This document shows, in pieces, positions 51,046 to 59,851 of a DNA stretch of 64,000 nt. Under the pieces are notes generated by a model that had not been told where the DNA came from, ran no database searches, and saw nothing but the letters and a program-made list of their open reading frames with translations. The stretch's first letter is position 1. Every line of letters begins with the position of its first letter. The position numbers and the translations under genes were made by a program. Source of the stretch: Arenimonas soli (GTDB taxonomy: Bacteria; Pseudomonadota; Gammaproteobacteria; Xanthomonadales; Xanthomonadaceae); the NCBI RefSeq assembly GCF_014643775.1, contig NZ_BMKC01000004.1:62001-126000 (forward strand), read 5' to 3'.

Positions 51046-52304
51046 GGCGCGGCCCCGGTTCTTCCGGCGGCGTCGTCGGTGGTTTCGGACTCGTCGGCGT
51101 CCGGGTCCGGCAAGGCATCGGCCGTGGCCAGCAGCACGCGGTCGCCCACGGCCAGGCCTTCGACCACCTGCGTGCGCGAAGGGCCGCGCACGCCGACCAC
51201 CACCGGGCGCGGCGTTGGTTCGCCGTCTTCAAGCACGTTTACTTCAGCCTGCCCGCCGTTGCCCGACAGCGCCACGTTGGGCACGGTGATCGCCGCGTCG
51301 GCGACGAGCAGGATGATGCGGCCGGTGAAGGCCTGGCCGGGCACCCAGGCGTATTGGCGGGCGGCGTCGGCCGGCACGCTGGCCTTGGCAGAGACGAACT
51401 TTGCCGGATTCTGGCGGCTGACCGCGCGCGGCGCGCTGGCGATCCAGGTGATCTCGCCGATGGTCTGCTGGGCCGGGTGGCCCAGCGGCGCCAGCTCCAC
51501 TTTCTGGCCCAGCGCCAGGCCCTGGGCTTCCTGCTGCGGCAGGCGCAGTTCGACTTCCAGGGTTTCCACGTCCGGCAGGGTGGCGAATTCGCCGCTGGCC
51601 CAAAGCTGCTCGCCCACGCGCGGCGGTTCGCCGCTCCATCCTTGCACCAGCATGAAGATGCCGTCGTGGGCGGCGCGCAGTTCCAGCGCCGACAGGTCTT
51701 CGCGCTTGGTGTCCACGTCGGCCTGCAGGCTGCCGCGCTGCACGCCCAGCACGTTGAGCTCGGCTTCGCCGCGCTGGCTGGACTGGTCCTGGCGCCAGCG
51801 CAGCACGCCGGTTTTTTCGCCCAGGAACTGTTCGTCCTGCACGGCGTCGAGGATGGTGTTGCGGGCGATGGCCGCGAAATCGGCGCGGGCATAACGGCGG
51901 GCGATGGCCAGGGCCGATTCGGCCTGGGCCAGTTCGACGTCCACGCGGCCCAGGCCGACGTCGAGCTCGGACTCCTTGCCTGCGCGCGCCAGGGCGTTGC
52001 GCTGCAGGTCGATCAGGGCCTTGTCGAGCTGCAGCTTGGACTGCGGCGCCTCGAAGCGTGCGACCACGTCGCCGGCTTTCACCGGGCTGCCGTCGGGCAG
52101 CACCCAGACCAGCTGCCGGCGCGCCCAGTTGGTGCCGGGCACGCGCAGCGGCGTGGCCTTGGCGGCCTTGAGCTCGCCTTCGGCGCGCACCCAGAATTCG
52201 ACCGGGGCCGCGGCCACGGTTTCGGTGGCCTGGCCGCCGGGCGCCGTGTCGCCGCAGGCGGCGAGCATCAGCATGGCCGCAGTGGCGGACAACAGGCGCT
52301 TCAT
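51042..52304 (-). CDS. periplasmic adaptor lipoprotein (HlyD/MacA-like), adaptor 3
   Basis: This 420-residue membrane-fusion protein has a lipobox ('MLMLAACGDT', Cys about residue 17). It carries a biotinyl-lipoyl half ('RRQLVWVLPDGSPVKAGDVV'), a coiled-coil hairpin (about 95-180), a second lipoyl half ('LRAAHDGIFMLVQGW'), a beta-barrel and a membrane-proximal domain near 'VVEGLAVGDRVLLA'. It connects an ABC permease to an outer-membrane channel. It is the closest adaptor to the permease and the only one with a lipobox. ATGA overlaps occur on both sides. Confidence 0.9.
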   Translation of the reverse strand: MKRLLSATAAMLMLAACGDTAPGGQATETVAAAPVEFWVRAEGELKAAKATPLRVPGTNWARRQLVWVLPDGSPVKAGDVVARFEAPQSKLQLDKALIDLQRNALARAGKESELDVGLGRVDVELAQAESALAIARRYARADFAAIARNTILDAVQDEQFLGEKTGVLRWRQDQSSQRGEAELNVLGVQRGSLQADVDTKREDLSALELRAAHDGIFMLVQGWSGEPPRVGEQLWASGEFATLPDVETLEVELRLPQQEAQGLALGQKVELAPLGHPAQQTIGEITWIASAPRAVSRQNPAKFVSAKASVPADAARQYAWVPGQAFTGRIILLVADAAITVPNVALSGNGGQAEVNVLEDGEPTPRPVVVGVRGPSRTQVVEGLAVGDRVLLATADALPDPDADESETTDDAAGRTGAAP

Positions 52305-53266
52305 GGCGCCACCCCGGTGCCGATGTCGGGCACGTCCACTTCAACCACCACCGGCATGCCGGCCTTGAGCTCGGAGGTATCGCCTTGCAGGTGCACCAGC
52401 ACGTCGAGCACCGGAACCGGCGAGAGCCGCGACTTGCTGCGCACCGCACGACCCATTTCCGCCACCTTGCCCTGCAGGCGCTGGCCGGCGCCGCCCTGCA
52501 GGCGGATGCGCGCCGGCAGGCCTTCGGCCAGGCGCAGCATGTCGCGTTCGGCGACGGTGGCGCGCACGACCAGGGTGCCGGGGTCGGGCATTTCCGCCAC
52601 CGACTGGCCCATAAAGACCTGGCTGCCGATTTCGTAGCGCTCGCCGCGCCAGTTCGACTTCACCACCACCACGCCGTCGCGCGGTGCCGGCACCGACAGC
52701 GAGGCCAGGGCGCGGGTGAGTTCGTCCACGTCGGACTGGGCGCGGGCGACGTCGGAGGCCACCAGCGCCCGTTCGGCGTCGCGCAGTCGGCGGGCCAGCA
52801 CTTCCTTGCGCTGCATCAGCGCCTGCCGGCGCGCGGCCTGTTCGCGTTCGATCACCAGCTTGCGGTAGTCCACGGAGCGGATCAGGTCGGCGGGCTGTTC
52901 GGCCTTGCGCTCGGCCTTTTGCAGGTTGGCGTCCTGTTCGGCGGTGGCCAGGCGGTCGGTGCGCTCGCGTTCGGCCAGGTCGAGCAGCAGCTTGGCCTGT
53001 TCGCTTTGTTTTTGCTTGAGCTGGCCCTGCGCTTCGACCAGGCGACGCTGCAGTTCGTTGCCGTCGAAGGTGACCACCGGCTGGCCGGCCTTGAGCATGC
53101 TGCCGTCGGTGGCCAGCTGGGTGATCTGGAAGTTCCAGACGTTGCGCACCGTGGGCGGCGCGACGCTGGCGCTGTCGAGCGCGGCGATCTCGCCGTCGAG
53201 CTGCAGGGTTTCGGCCGCGGCCAGCGGCGAAAGCAGCAACAGCAGCAGGCAAGCGGCGCGCTTCAT
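52301..53266 (-). CDS. periplasmic adaptor protein (HlyD family), adaptor 2
   Basis: This 321-residue protein has a signal peptide ('LLLLLLSPLAAAETLQ') and a first lipoyl half ('ITQLATDGSMLKAGQPVVTF'). A long coiled coil (about 75-170) rich in Lys/Glu/Arg follows, then a second lipoyl half ('SVPAPRDGVVVVKSNWRG') and a beta-barrel ('GTLVVRATVAERDMLRLAEG'). The chosen ATG places the signal peptide at the N terminus and overlaps the upstream gene. It is shorter than adaptor 3 because the last domain is reduced. Confidence 0.88.
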   Translation of the reverse strand: MKRAACLLLLLLSPLAAAETLQLDGEIAALDSASVAPPTVRNVWNFQITQLATDGSMLKAGQPVVTFDGNELQRRLVEAQGQLKQKQSEQAKLLLDLAERERTDRLATAEQDANLQKAERKAEQPADLIRSVDYRKLVIEREQAARRQALMQRKEVLARRLRDAERALVASDVARAQSDVDELTRALASLSVPAPRDGVVVVKSNWRGERYEIGSQVFMGQSVAEMPDPGTLVVRATVAERDMLRLAEGLPARIRLQGGAGQRLQGKVAEMGRAVRSKSRLSPVPVLDVLVHLQGDTSELKAGMPVVVEVDVPDIGTGVAP

Positions 53267-54273
53267 GGCGCGGCCTCCGTGGCCACCGGCGCCTGGCCGG
53301 GCACGGCCGAGACGCGCACGCTCATGCCCGGGCGCAGCGGCAGCGTGTGTTCTTCCGGCAGCGAAACATCGATGACGAAATAGCGCCCGCCGCCCCATTC
53401 GGCCTTGGCCTGGGGCGTGCCGCCGATGCTGATGATGTGCCCGGACAGCGACTTGCCGCGCACGGCGTCGAACTGCAGTTGCACCGGCTGGCCGACCTGC
53501 AGGCCGCGGCGGTCGGGTTCCAGCGCGTAGGCGCGCACGCCCAGCGCGCCGGGGCGCACCACTTCGCCGATGGCCTGGCCGGCATTGGTGGAACTGCCTT
53601 CTTCGTAGCGCTGGCCGGTCCAGGCGTTGAAATAGAAGGTGACCACGCCCGTGCCCTCGGCGCGCTGCTCGGCCATCGAAATCACCGCGCTGGCGTAGTC
53701 GAGGTCGGTCTGCAGCTTGGAGATTTCCAGGTCGCCGTCGCTGCGGCGGCGGGCGGCGGCGGTGCGGGCGGCCTCGAGTTCTTCCTTTTTCAGGACCAGT
53801 TCGCGGCGGGCGCGTTCTCGCTCGCCCTGGTAGCGGTCGGCGTCGATGCGGGCGATGTAGTCGGCCGGGATGGCGGCATCGACCTCGGCCTTGGCCAGGG
53901 CGGCCTCGGCGTCCACCAGGGCCAGCTCGGCGTCCACTTCGCGCACGGCCAGCTCGGCCAGCTCCTTGTCGATGCGGGCATGGGCCTGGGCGATCTGCGC
54001 CTTCAGCGATTCCTGCTGCGACAGCGCGCCACCCGGATCGATGCGCACCAGCGGGTCGCCGGGTTTTACTTCGGACCCATCCGGCGCCAGGTAGCGCAGG
54101 GTCACCGGGCTCGATTCGGACATGGGCGCGTAGATGATTTCCGCGTCCGGGGCGCGCACCTGGCCGGTGATGACCACCGTGCGCGGTTCGCTGGCCGGCG
54201 CCGCGGCGTCCCGGGCCAGCGCCGGGCCGGCCACCAGGGTCAGGGCCAGCAGCAGCTCAGCGCCCCGAGTCAT
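53263..54273 (-). CDS. periplasmic adaptor protein (HlyD family), adaptor 1
   Basis: This 336-residue protein has a signal peptide ('LLLALTLVAGPALARDA') and the adaptor architecture: first lipoyl half ('RYLAPDGSEVKPGDPLVRID'), an extended helical hairpin (about 80-205, Ala/Glu/Arg-rich) and a second lipoyl half around 'GVVTFYFNAWTGQRYEEG'. A beta-barrel ('LQVGQPVQLQFDAVRGKSL') and C-terminal 'LPLRPGMSVRVSAVPG' follow. It starts 17 bp inside the 3' end of the ATPase gene. It is the first of three tandem, dissimilar adaptors. Confidence 0.88.
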   Translation of the reverse strand: MTRGAELLLALTLVAGPALARDAAAPASEPRTVVITGQVRAPDAEIIYAPMSESSPVTLRYLAPDGSEVKPGDPLVRIDPGGALSQQESLKAQIAQAHARIDKELAELAVREVDAELALVDAEAALAKAEVDAAIPADYIARIDADRYQGERERARRELVLKKEELEAARTAAARRRSDGDLEISKLQTDLDYASAVISMAEQRAEGTGVVTFYFNAWTGQRYEEGSSTNAGQAIGEVVRPGALGVRAYALEPDRRGLQVGQPVQLQFDAVRGKSLSGHIISIGGTPQAKAEWGGGRYFVIDVSLPEEHTLPLRPGMSVRVSAVPGQAPVATEAAP

Positions 54274-54931
54274 GGTCCACCTTGCCGTCGCGCAGGCGCA
54301 CGTGGCGCGGCGCGCGTTCGGCCACGTCGGGGTCGTGGGTCACCAGCACCAGGGTCTGGCCACCGCGGTGCAGTTCGTCGAACAGGCCCAGCACGTCGGC
54401 CGCCGACTTGGAATCGAGGTTGCCGGTGGGCTCGTCGGCCAGCAGCAGGGCCGGCTTGAGCAGCAGGGCCCGGGCCACGGCGGCGCGCTGCTGCTGGCCG
54501 CCGGAAAGCTGCTGCGGGCGGTGCGCCATGCGGTCGGCCAAGCCGACGCGGTCGAGCAGGTGGCGGGCGTGTTCTTCGACGCCGGGCACGGGTTCCAGGC
54601 AATAGCGCAGCGGCAGCAGCACGTTTTCCAGCACCGTGAGCCGCGGCAGCAGGTGGAAGGACTGGAAGACGAAGCCGATGCGGCGGTTGCGCAGCTCGCT
54701 CAGGGCGTCGTCGTCGAGCGCCGAGACGTCGGCGTCTTCAAGGCGGTAGCGGCCGGCGCTGGGCTGGTCCAGGCAGCCCAGGATATTGAGCAGGGTGGAC
54801 TTGCCCGAGCCCGAGGCGCCGGTAATGGCCACGTGCTCGCCGCGGCCGATGTGCAGGTCCACGCCCGCCAGGGCCGGTATGTGCTGACCCTCCACCGAAT
54901 AGGTGCGGGTGATGCCTTCGATGTGGATCAT
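54257..54931 (-). CDS. MacB/LolD-type ABC transporter ATP-binding protein
   Basis: This 224-residue ATPase has a complete motif set: Walker A 'GASGSGKST', Q-loop 'FVFQSFHLLPRLTV', signature 'LSGGQQQRAAVARAL', Walker B 'LLLADEPTGNLDS' and H-loop 'LVLVTHDPDVAE'. The sequence matches the MacB/LolD branch (cytosolic, paired with FtsX-like permeases). It is the first gene of the operon; a CATAAG hexamer about 34 nt upstream may be its -10. Confidence 0.95.
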   Translation of the reverse strand: MIHIEGITRTYSVEGQHIPALAGVDLHIGRGEHVAITGASGSGKSTLLNILGCLDQPSAGRYRLEDADVSALDDDALSELRNRRIGFVFQSFHLLPRLTVLENVLLPLRYCLEPVPGVEEHARHLLDRVGLADRMAHRPQQLSGGQQQRAAVARALLLKPALLLADEPTGNLDSKSAADVLGLFDELHRGGQTLVLVTHDPDVAERAPRHVRLRDGKVDHDSGR

Positions 54932-55017
54932 CCGGTGCCGGTGCCGACGTCGTCACTGTGACCGGTTCTTATGCGTGAACCGGCGCCATCGCGCAAGCCC
55001 GAAAATTCCTTGCCCGC

Positions 55018-57384
55018 TCAAGGACCGCCGTCCAGCCGGTACGCGACCGGATCCGGGCGGGCCACCGCGCGGGCGTATTCGGCGGTATAGCCCGGGAAGA
55101 TCGCCACCACCTTGCCGTTGTCCATGCGGTACCAGCTGCGGCACTGGGCCCAGACCGAGCCGGACAGGCGGCGCTGGATGTCGGCGTTGTGGGCACGCAT
55201 GACGTGCTCGCGCACTTCGATGGCGCGGTGGCCGCCGGCTTCAACGGCGCGCATGCAGGCGATGGCGTGGCGCACGGCGGGCTCGATGTAGAGCAGGGTC
55301 GAGGTGTGGCCGGTGGCGGTGTTGGGGCCCAGCAGCAGGAACAGGTTCGGAAAGCCGGCCACGCTGATGCCGTGCCAGGCCTCGGGGCCGTCGCGCCAGG
55401 CATGTTCCAGGGCCTGGCCGCCGCGTCCGGTGATGCGCACCGACTGCAGCAGGTGCACGGTTTCAAATCCGGTGGCGCAGACCAGCACGTCGAGTTCGCG
55501 CTCGCTGCCGTCGGTGCAGCGGATGCCGGTGGCGGTGATGCTTTCGATGCCCGCCGTCACCAGCTCGGCCTTGCCCTGCGCGAAGGTCGGGTAGTAGTCG
55601 TTGGCGTAGATAATGCGCTTGCAGCCCAGCGGGTAGTCCGGCACGAGTGCGGCGCGCAGGGCCGGGTCGGCCACCTGGCCCTGCAGGTGCCGGCGCGCCT
55701 GCCACAGCATCAGCCGGCGCATGAGGCTGCCTTCTTCGAAGCCGCGCCGGCCCAGTTCCAGGAAAGCCACCCAGAACCGCCGCACGCCGGCCGCCAGCGG
55801 TGGCACCCGCGCCAGCCAGCGGTCGAACCAGCGATAGCGCCGCTCGAGCCGCGGCAGCACCCAGTTCGCGGTGCGCTGGAATACGAACGTCCGCGCCGCC
55901 TGCGCCGCCACCGGCGGGATCAGCTGCACGGCGGTCGAGCCGGTGCCGATGACGCCCACGCGTTTGCCCTGCAGCGGCACGCCGGGGTCCCAGCGTGCGC
56001 TGTGCAGGCGGTGACCCTGGAAATCGTCCAGGCCCGGGATGTCCGGCCAGCGCGGTTGGCTCAGCGGGCCGGTGCTGCAGATGAAGTAGCGGGCTTCTAT
56101 CCGTTCGCCGCGTTCGGTGCGGAAATGCCACATCCCGCTGTCTTCGTCGAAACCTGCCTCGGCCAGCCGCGTGCCCAGGCGCAGGCGCGCGGACAGGCCG
56201 TGCTTTTCCGCCAGGGCCTGCTGGTAGGCCTGGATCTCGGGCGCGTCGGCGAAACGCTGGCGCCAGCGTGGATTGGGCGCGAAGGAAAACGCATACGCCG
56301 GCGCCGGCACGTCCACCTGCGCGCCCGGGTAGCGGTTGTCCCACCAGGTGCCGCCGATGCCGTCGCTCTGTTCGAGCATCACGAAGTCGTGCAGGCCTTC
56401 TTTCTGAAGGTTGATGGCGGCGCACAGGCCCGACATGCCGGCGCCCAGGATAAGGGTGTGGTGGCGGCGCGGCGCCGGTTTCGACGGCAAGGCGTCCAGT
56501 TGTCGGGTGATGAACTGCGCCAGGCGCGCCACCGCCGCATTCGCACTCGGCAGCTGGCCGGCATGGAGCTGGAAGACGTGCCAGCGGCCCGGGTTGAAGT
56601 CGCGGCGTACGTCCACGCCGGCGGACTCGAGCGCCATAACCAGGCCTTCCGCCTGTGGGCACAGCCTGTCGTCGCCGCCGAACTGCACGAGCGTCGGCGG
56701 CAGGCCGCGCAGGTCGGCCAGCAGCGGCGATACCAGCGGGTTGGCGAGGTCGTTGCCGGCATAGTTGCGGGCATTGGCACGGGCCCAGGCCTCGCTGAGC
56801 AGCGCTTCGCCGGGCACTGGCGGCAACGGCGTGTCCGCCCGCAGGTCGACCAACGGTGCCAACAGCGCCAGCGCCGCGGGTGGCGGCTGGCCCAGGTCGC
56901 GCAGCTTCAGCGCCAGCGCCAGGGCGAGGCCGCCACCGGCGGAATCACCGGCCAGCACCACCGGCCCGCGCGCAGCGAGTTCGTCGTACGCGGCCAGCGC
57001 GTCATCCAGTGCGGCGGGGAACGGGTGCTCGGGCGCCAACCGGTAATCAAGCACGTGCACCGGCACGCCGCTGCCGTGCGCCAGCCACGCCGCCAGGCAG
57101 CGGTGCGTGCGCGAGGAACCGGTGGTGTAGCCGCCGCCGTGCAGGAACAGCACCGCGCCATCACGAACGGCCGCGGCGCGCGGGTCGTGCCAGGTGTCGC
57201 AAGGCACGCCGCCCAGGGTGCCCGGTGTGCTTGCCAGCCCGCGCGGCAAGCGCCCGATGCCCGACAGGGCGCCCATCCAGCGGCGCTGGAAGGCCGGGGA
57301 AAAGCGCGGGTTCAATACCGGCTTCACCAACAGCCGCAGCGTCGTCCTGAGCAGGGCTGCGCGCAGCGCGTCGGGGGAAGCCAT
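55018..57384 (-). CDS. fusion of alpha/beta-hydrolase (HSL esterase family) and Baeyer-Villiger-type flavin monooxygenase
   Basis: This 788-residue two-enzyme fusion has residues 1-295 as an HSL-type esterase: oxyanion HGGG (82-85), nucleophile Ser148 in GDSAG, probable Asp238/239 and His269. Residues 305-788 are a class B flavin monooxygenase: FAD motif GAGMSG (314-319), GGTWW (344-348), the BVMO fingerprint FQGHRLHSARW (455-465) and the NADP motif GTGSTA (480-485). Baeyer-Villiger enzymes turn ketones into esters or lactones, and an esterase could hydrolyse that product, so the fusion suggests a two-step degradation. Two similar hydrophobic pockets are not proof of channelling. Both active sites look intact. 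Confidence 0.92.
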   Translation of the reverse strand: MASPDALRAALLRTTLRLLVKPVLNPRFSPAFQRRWMGALSGIGRLPRGLASTPGTLGGVPCDTWHDPRAAAVRDGAVLFLHGGGYTTGSSRTHRCLAAWLAHGSGVPVHVLDYRLAPEHPFPAALDDALAAYDELAARGPVVLAGDSAGGGLALALALKLRDLGQPPPAALALLAPLVDLRADTPLPPVPGEALLSEAWARANARNYAGNDLANPLVSPLLADLRGLPPTLVQFGGDDRLCPQAEGLVMALESAGVDVRRDFNPGRWHVFQLHAGQLPSANAAVARLAQFITRQLDALPSKPAPRRHHTLILGAGMSGLCAAINLQKEGLHDFVMLEQSDGIGGTWWDNRYPGAQVDVPAPAYAFSFAPNPRWRQRFADAPEIQAYQQALAEKHGLSARLRLGTRLAEAGFDEDSGMWHFRTERGERIEARYFICSTGPLSQPRWPDIPGLDDFQGHRLHSARWDPGVPLQGKRVGVIGTGSTAVQLIPPVAAQAARTFVFQRTANWVLPRLERRYRWFDRWLARVPPLAAGVRRFWVAFLELGRRGFEEGSLMRRLMLWQARRHLQGQVADPALRAALVPDYPLGCKRIIYANDYYPTFAQGKAELVTAGIESITATGIRCTDGSERELDVLVCATGFETVHLLQSVRITGRGGQALEHAWRDGPEAWHGISVAGFPNLFLLLGPNTATGHTSTLLYIEPAVRHAIACMRAVEAGGHRAIEVREHVMRAHNADIQRRLSGSVWAQCRSWYRMDNGKVVAIFPGYTAEYARAVARPDPVAYRLDGGP

Positions 57385-57445
57385 CGGGTCGCCTTCGCAA
57401 GGGTGGTGAACAGCATAGGCAAGGTATGCCGGACAGCGACAGGGG

Positions 57446-57451
57446 TAAACT
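57446..57451 (+). promoter_or_regulatory. -10-like hexamer (TAAACT) 7 nt before the DUF3293 start
   Basis: TAAACT is followed by 7 nt and the ATG at 57459, with no Shine-Dalgarno. This favours 57459 over an in-frame ATG at 57426. Confidence 0.4.
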
Positions 57452-57458
57452 CGCCAAC

Positions 57459-57956
57459 ATGGACGCGCCGCGTTATCCGCCCCCCGCCGTGATGATGCAA
57501 AGTTTCGCCGACGCGGTATATCGCGTGCACGGCGACGGCGAGGTGATCGCGCTGCGCATCGGCCAGCCCAACCCGGCCATGGCCGCCCTGATGGCCCGGC
57601 ACGGTGTCAGCCACGGGGGCCTGGTCACCGGCGAAAATCCCTTTGGCCAGCAAAAGCCCGACGCGGAAAACGCAGCGGCGAACGAGGCCCTGCGCGCGGC
57701 GATCGACGGCCTCGGCCTGGTGCGCGTGGCCTCGGACGGCGGCAGCGAGGACGGGGCCTGGAACGAGCCCGGATTCCTGGTGCTCGGCGGCGGCGACGAC
57801 ACCCTTGACCGGCTGTCGCGCCAGTTCCGCCAGGCCGCCTGGGTGCGCATCACGGCCGACGGCACCGCCCATCTCGCCGGCTGCCATTACCCCCTGGCCA
57901 GCAGCGGCGAAGTCCCATGCTGGCCGGCCGACGTGGTGCCGGGCCCCCGCGACTAG
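57459..57956 (+). CDS. DUF3293-family protein
   Basis: This 165-residue soluble protein contains 'RIGQPNPAMAALMARHGV', 'GGLVTGENPFGQQKPDAENA' and 'DGAWNEPGFLVLGGG', the pattern of DUF3293 (small cytosolic proteins with a conserved N/P/F-containing loop). There is no signal or membrane helix. An ATG 11 codons upstream is possible, but the hexamer just before this start favours a leaderless message. The function is unknown; it is divergent from the monooxygenase fusion gene. Confidence 0.82.
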   Translation: MDAPRYPPPAVMMQSFADAVYRVHGDGEVIALRIGQPNPAMAALMARHGVSHGGLVTGENPFGQQKPDAENAAANEALRAAIDGLGLVRVASDGGSEDGAWNEPGFLVLGGGDDTLDRLSRQFRQAAWVRITADGTAHLAGCHYPLASSGEVPCWPADVVPGPRD

Positions 57957-58009
57957 GCCGGGCCTTCAGAACCGCCAGCACGCGCCCGGCAGCGGGGCGG
58001 CAATCGGGC

Positions 58010-58699
58010 TCAGACCCGCCCGACCACCGGCACCAGTGCGCCGGTGATGGCGCTGGCCTTGTCCGACAAAAGGAAGACGATGGCGTCGGCCAGCTGCGCG
58101 GGCTGCACCCAGGCGCTGAAATCGGCGTCGGGCATGTCGGCGCGGTTGGCCGGCGTGTCGATGATGCTGGGCAGCAGTGCGTTGACGGTGATGCCGCGGC
58201 CCTTGAGTTCTTCGGCCAGGGCTTCGGTGAAACGCATCACGCCCGACTTCGACGCCGCGTAGGCGCCCATGCCGGCGCCGGCCTTCACCGCGCCGTTGGC
58301 ACCGATGTTGACGATGCGGCCGCCGTCGGGAAGGTGGCGCAGCGCCGCCTGGCTGGCGGCCACGGCCGTGCGCACGTTCATCTGGTACATGCGGTCCCAG
58401 GTGTCGGTGGAACCGTCCTGCACCTTTTCCCAGGCGAAACCGCCGGCGATGTTGACCAGGCCGTGCAGGCCGCCGTGCTGGTTGGCGATGGCGTCGAAGG
58501 CCGCGCCGGTGGCCTTCGCGTCCGAAAGATCGACGCCGCCGTGCAGGTGCGCGGCGCCCAGGGCCTTGGGCTCGCGCGGCGCGTCGGCCAGGTCGATCGC
58601 GGCGACCGTGGCGCCCTGCTCCAGCAGCGCTTTCACGACGGCGGTGCCCAGGCTGCCGAAGGCGCCGGTGACGGCGATGGTTTTTCCGTTGAGGGACAT
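58010..58699 (-). CDS. short-chain dehydrogenase/reductase lacking the catalytic serine
   Basis: This 229-residue SDR has the cofactor motif 'TGAFGSLGTAVVKALLEQG', Asp at the end of strand 2 ('AAIDLAD'; NAD preference), 'NIAGG' and the active-site YAASK. The serine normally 13 residues before the Tyr is Ala ('IVNIGANGAVKAGAG'). It may use Asn nearby or be a binding or regulatory protein. The start has AGGAG eight bases upstream. It lies downstream of the helical secreted-protein gene. Confidence 0.88.
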   Translation of the reverse strand: MSLNGKTIAVTGAFGSLGTAVVKALLEQGATVAAIDLADAPREPKALGAAHLHGGVDLSDAKATGAAFDAIANQHGGLHGLVNIAGGFAWEKVQDGSTDTWDRMYQMNVRTAVAASQAALRHLPDGGRIVNIGANGAVKAGAGMGAYAASKSGVMRFTEALAEELKGRGITVNALLPSIIDTPANRADMPDADFSAWVQPAQLADAIVFLLSDKASAITGALVPVVGRV

Positions 58700-58746
58700 T
58701 AGGTTCTCCTGCAATTCGTCCCGTCGATCTTAACCGACGCGCACGC

Positions 58747-59784
58747 TCAGCTTCCGGCGGCCTCGCGCATGATCTCCAGCTGCTGCTCGACCATCTTGTC
58801 CACTGCCTCGCCGATTTCCTTCTGCGCCTCGCCGGTGGCGAGGCCCCAGCCGAGCCTGGCGCGCTGGCAGTACGAGGATGCAATGTTCACTTCCGCGCCC
58901 TGCAACGGGCTGAGGTTGAAGTTGGCAACGTCGTCATCATTCAGGTAAAGGCAAACCGCAGACGCAGACAGGAAGTTGTCTTCGGCTTCCTTTTTCGCGC
59001 CGCCATCCAGGTGTAGCGAGGCTTGCTCGAGCTGGAATTCCGAAAGGCGCAGGTCGCCGCGGATGTCCATGCCGCCGCGCACGCCCGCCTCCACTTTCCG
59101 GCGCAGCCACTGCTCCGCGCGCTGGTATGCCGCCAGGGCCAGCGCACGTCGAGCCCCCGCCTGTCCGCCCGCATCCGCGGCACGCGATTGGTCCCGAAAG
59201 AATTCGCCTATGGCCGCCTCCAGCGTCTCGCTGCCGACAAAGGCCTGGTACACCAGCTCGGTCGCAGACTTGTTGCCCACCGCCTGGGCGCGCTGCGCGT
59301 AAACCGAGTCGGCGGCGGACCGCGCGGCGGACAGCAGGCCCTCGGCCTCGGCGGTGCGGCCGGCCGATGCCAGTGCCAGCACCATCTCCTGCTGCAAGCG
59401 CAGGTTTTCAATGACAGTGTGGAAGTGCTTGCCGCCCTCGTAATGCCCGACCATCGCCGCATACCCCGGCTCCAGGACCCGAAGGGCGGCCTCGACGTCC
59501 CCAGCTTCCCGTAGCTTCGACCCCCGGACCGCCACCACCTGCAGGCGGCGCCCGAACAGGGCATGGCGCACGGCGTCCGTGGCGTCCGGTGCATTCATGG
59601 CGCGCTCGTAGCCCGCCACCATCGCAGCGCAGGCATCATCCCTGCCTTGGCCGAAACATCCGAAACGATGGTCCTGGGCTGCCTTTAGCTCCTTCTCGTA
59701 AAGAGGCTCGGGCGCAGCTTGCGCAAAGACCGCCGAACTGGCCGCCAGCAGGATGGCGGCATGAAGCGACATCGAGGTGGACAT
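58747..59784 (-). CDS. secreted, mostly helical (TPR-like) protein of unknown function
   Basis: This 345-residue protein has a signal peptide ('ILLAASSAVFAQAAP', cleavage near residue 24) and a mature part of amphipathic helix pairs resembling TPR repeats ('VEAALRVLEPGYAAMVGHYE', 'AEGLLSAARSAADSVYAQRA'). Two cysteines near residue 43 and 51 (GCFGQGRDDACAAM) and two near the C terminus (CLYL, SSYCQRA) could pair. I recognise no family. The Shine-Dalgarno AGAAGGA is clear. Confidence 0.78.
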   Translation of the reverse strand: MSTSMSLHAAILLAASSAVFAQAAPEPLYEKELKAAQDHRFGCFGQGRDDACAAMVAGYERAMNAPDATDAVRHALFGRRLQVVAVRGSKLREAGDVEAALRVLEPGYAAMVGHYEGGKHFHTVIENLRLQQEMVLALASAGRTAEAEGLLSAARSAADSVYAQRAQAVGNKSATELVYQAFVGSETLEAAIGEFFRDQSRAADAGGQAGARRALALAAYQRAEQWLRRKVEAGVRGGMDIRGDLRLSEFQLEQASLHLDGGAKKEAEDNFLSASAVCLYLNDDDVANFNLSPLQGAEVNIASSYCQRARLGWGLATGEAQKEIGEAVDKMVEQQLEIMREAAGS

Positions 59785-59851
59785 TCCTGGTTTCCTTCTG
59801 GAGGGATCTGGAACGGGCGCCCAGTTTAACGGCCGGCCCGCGCCGAGGGGG

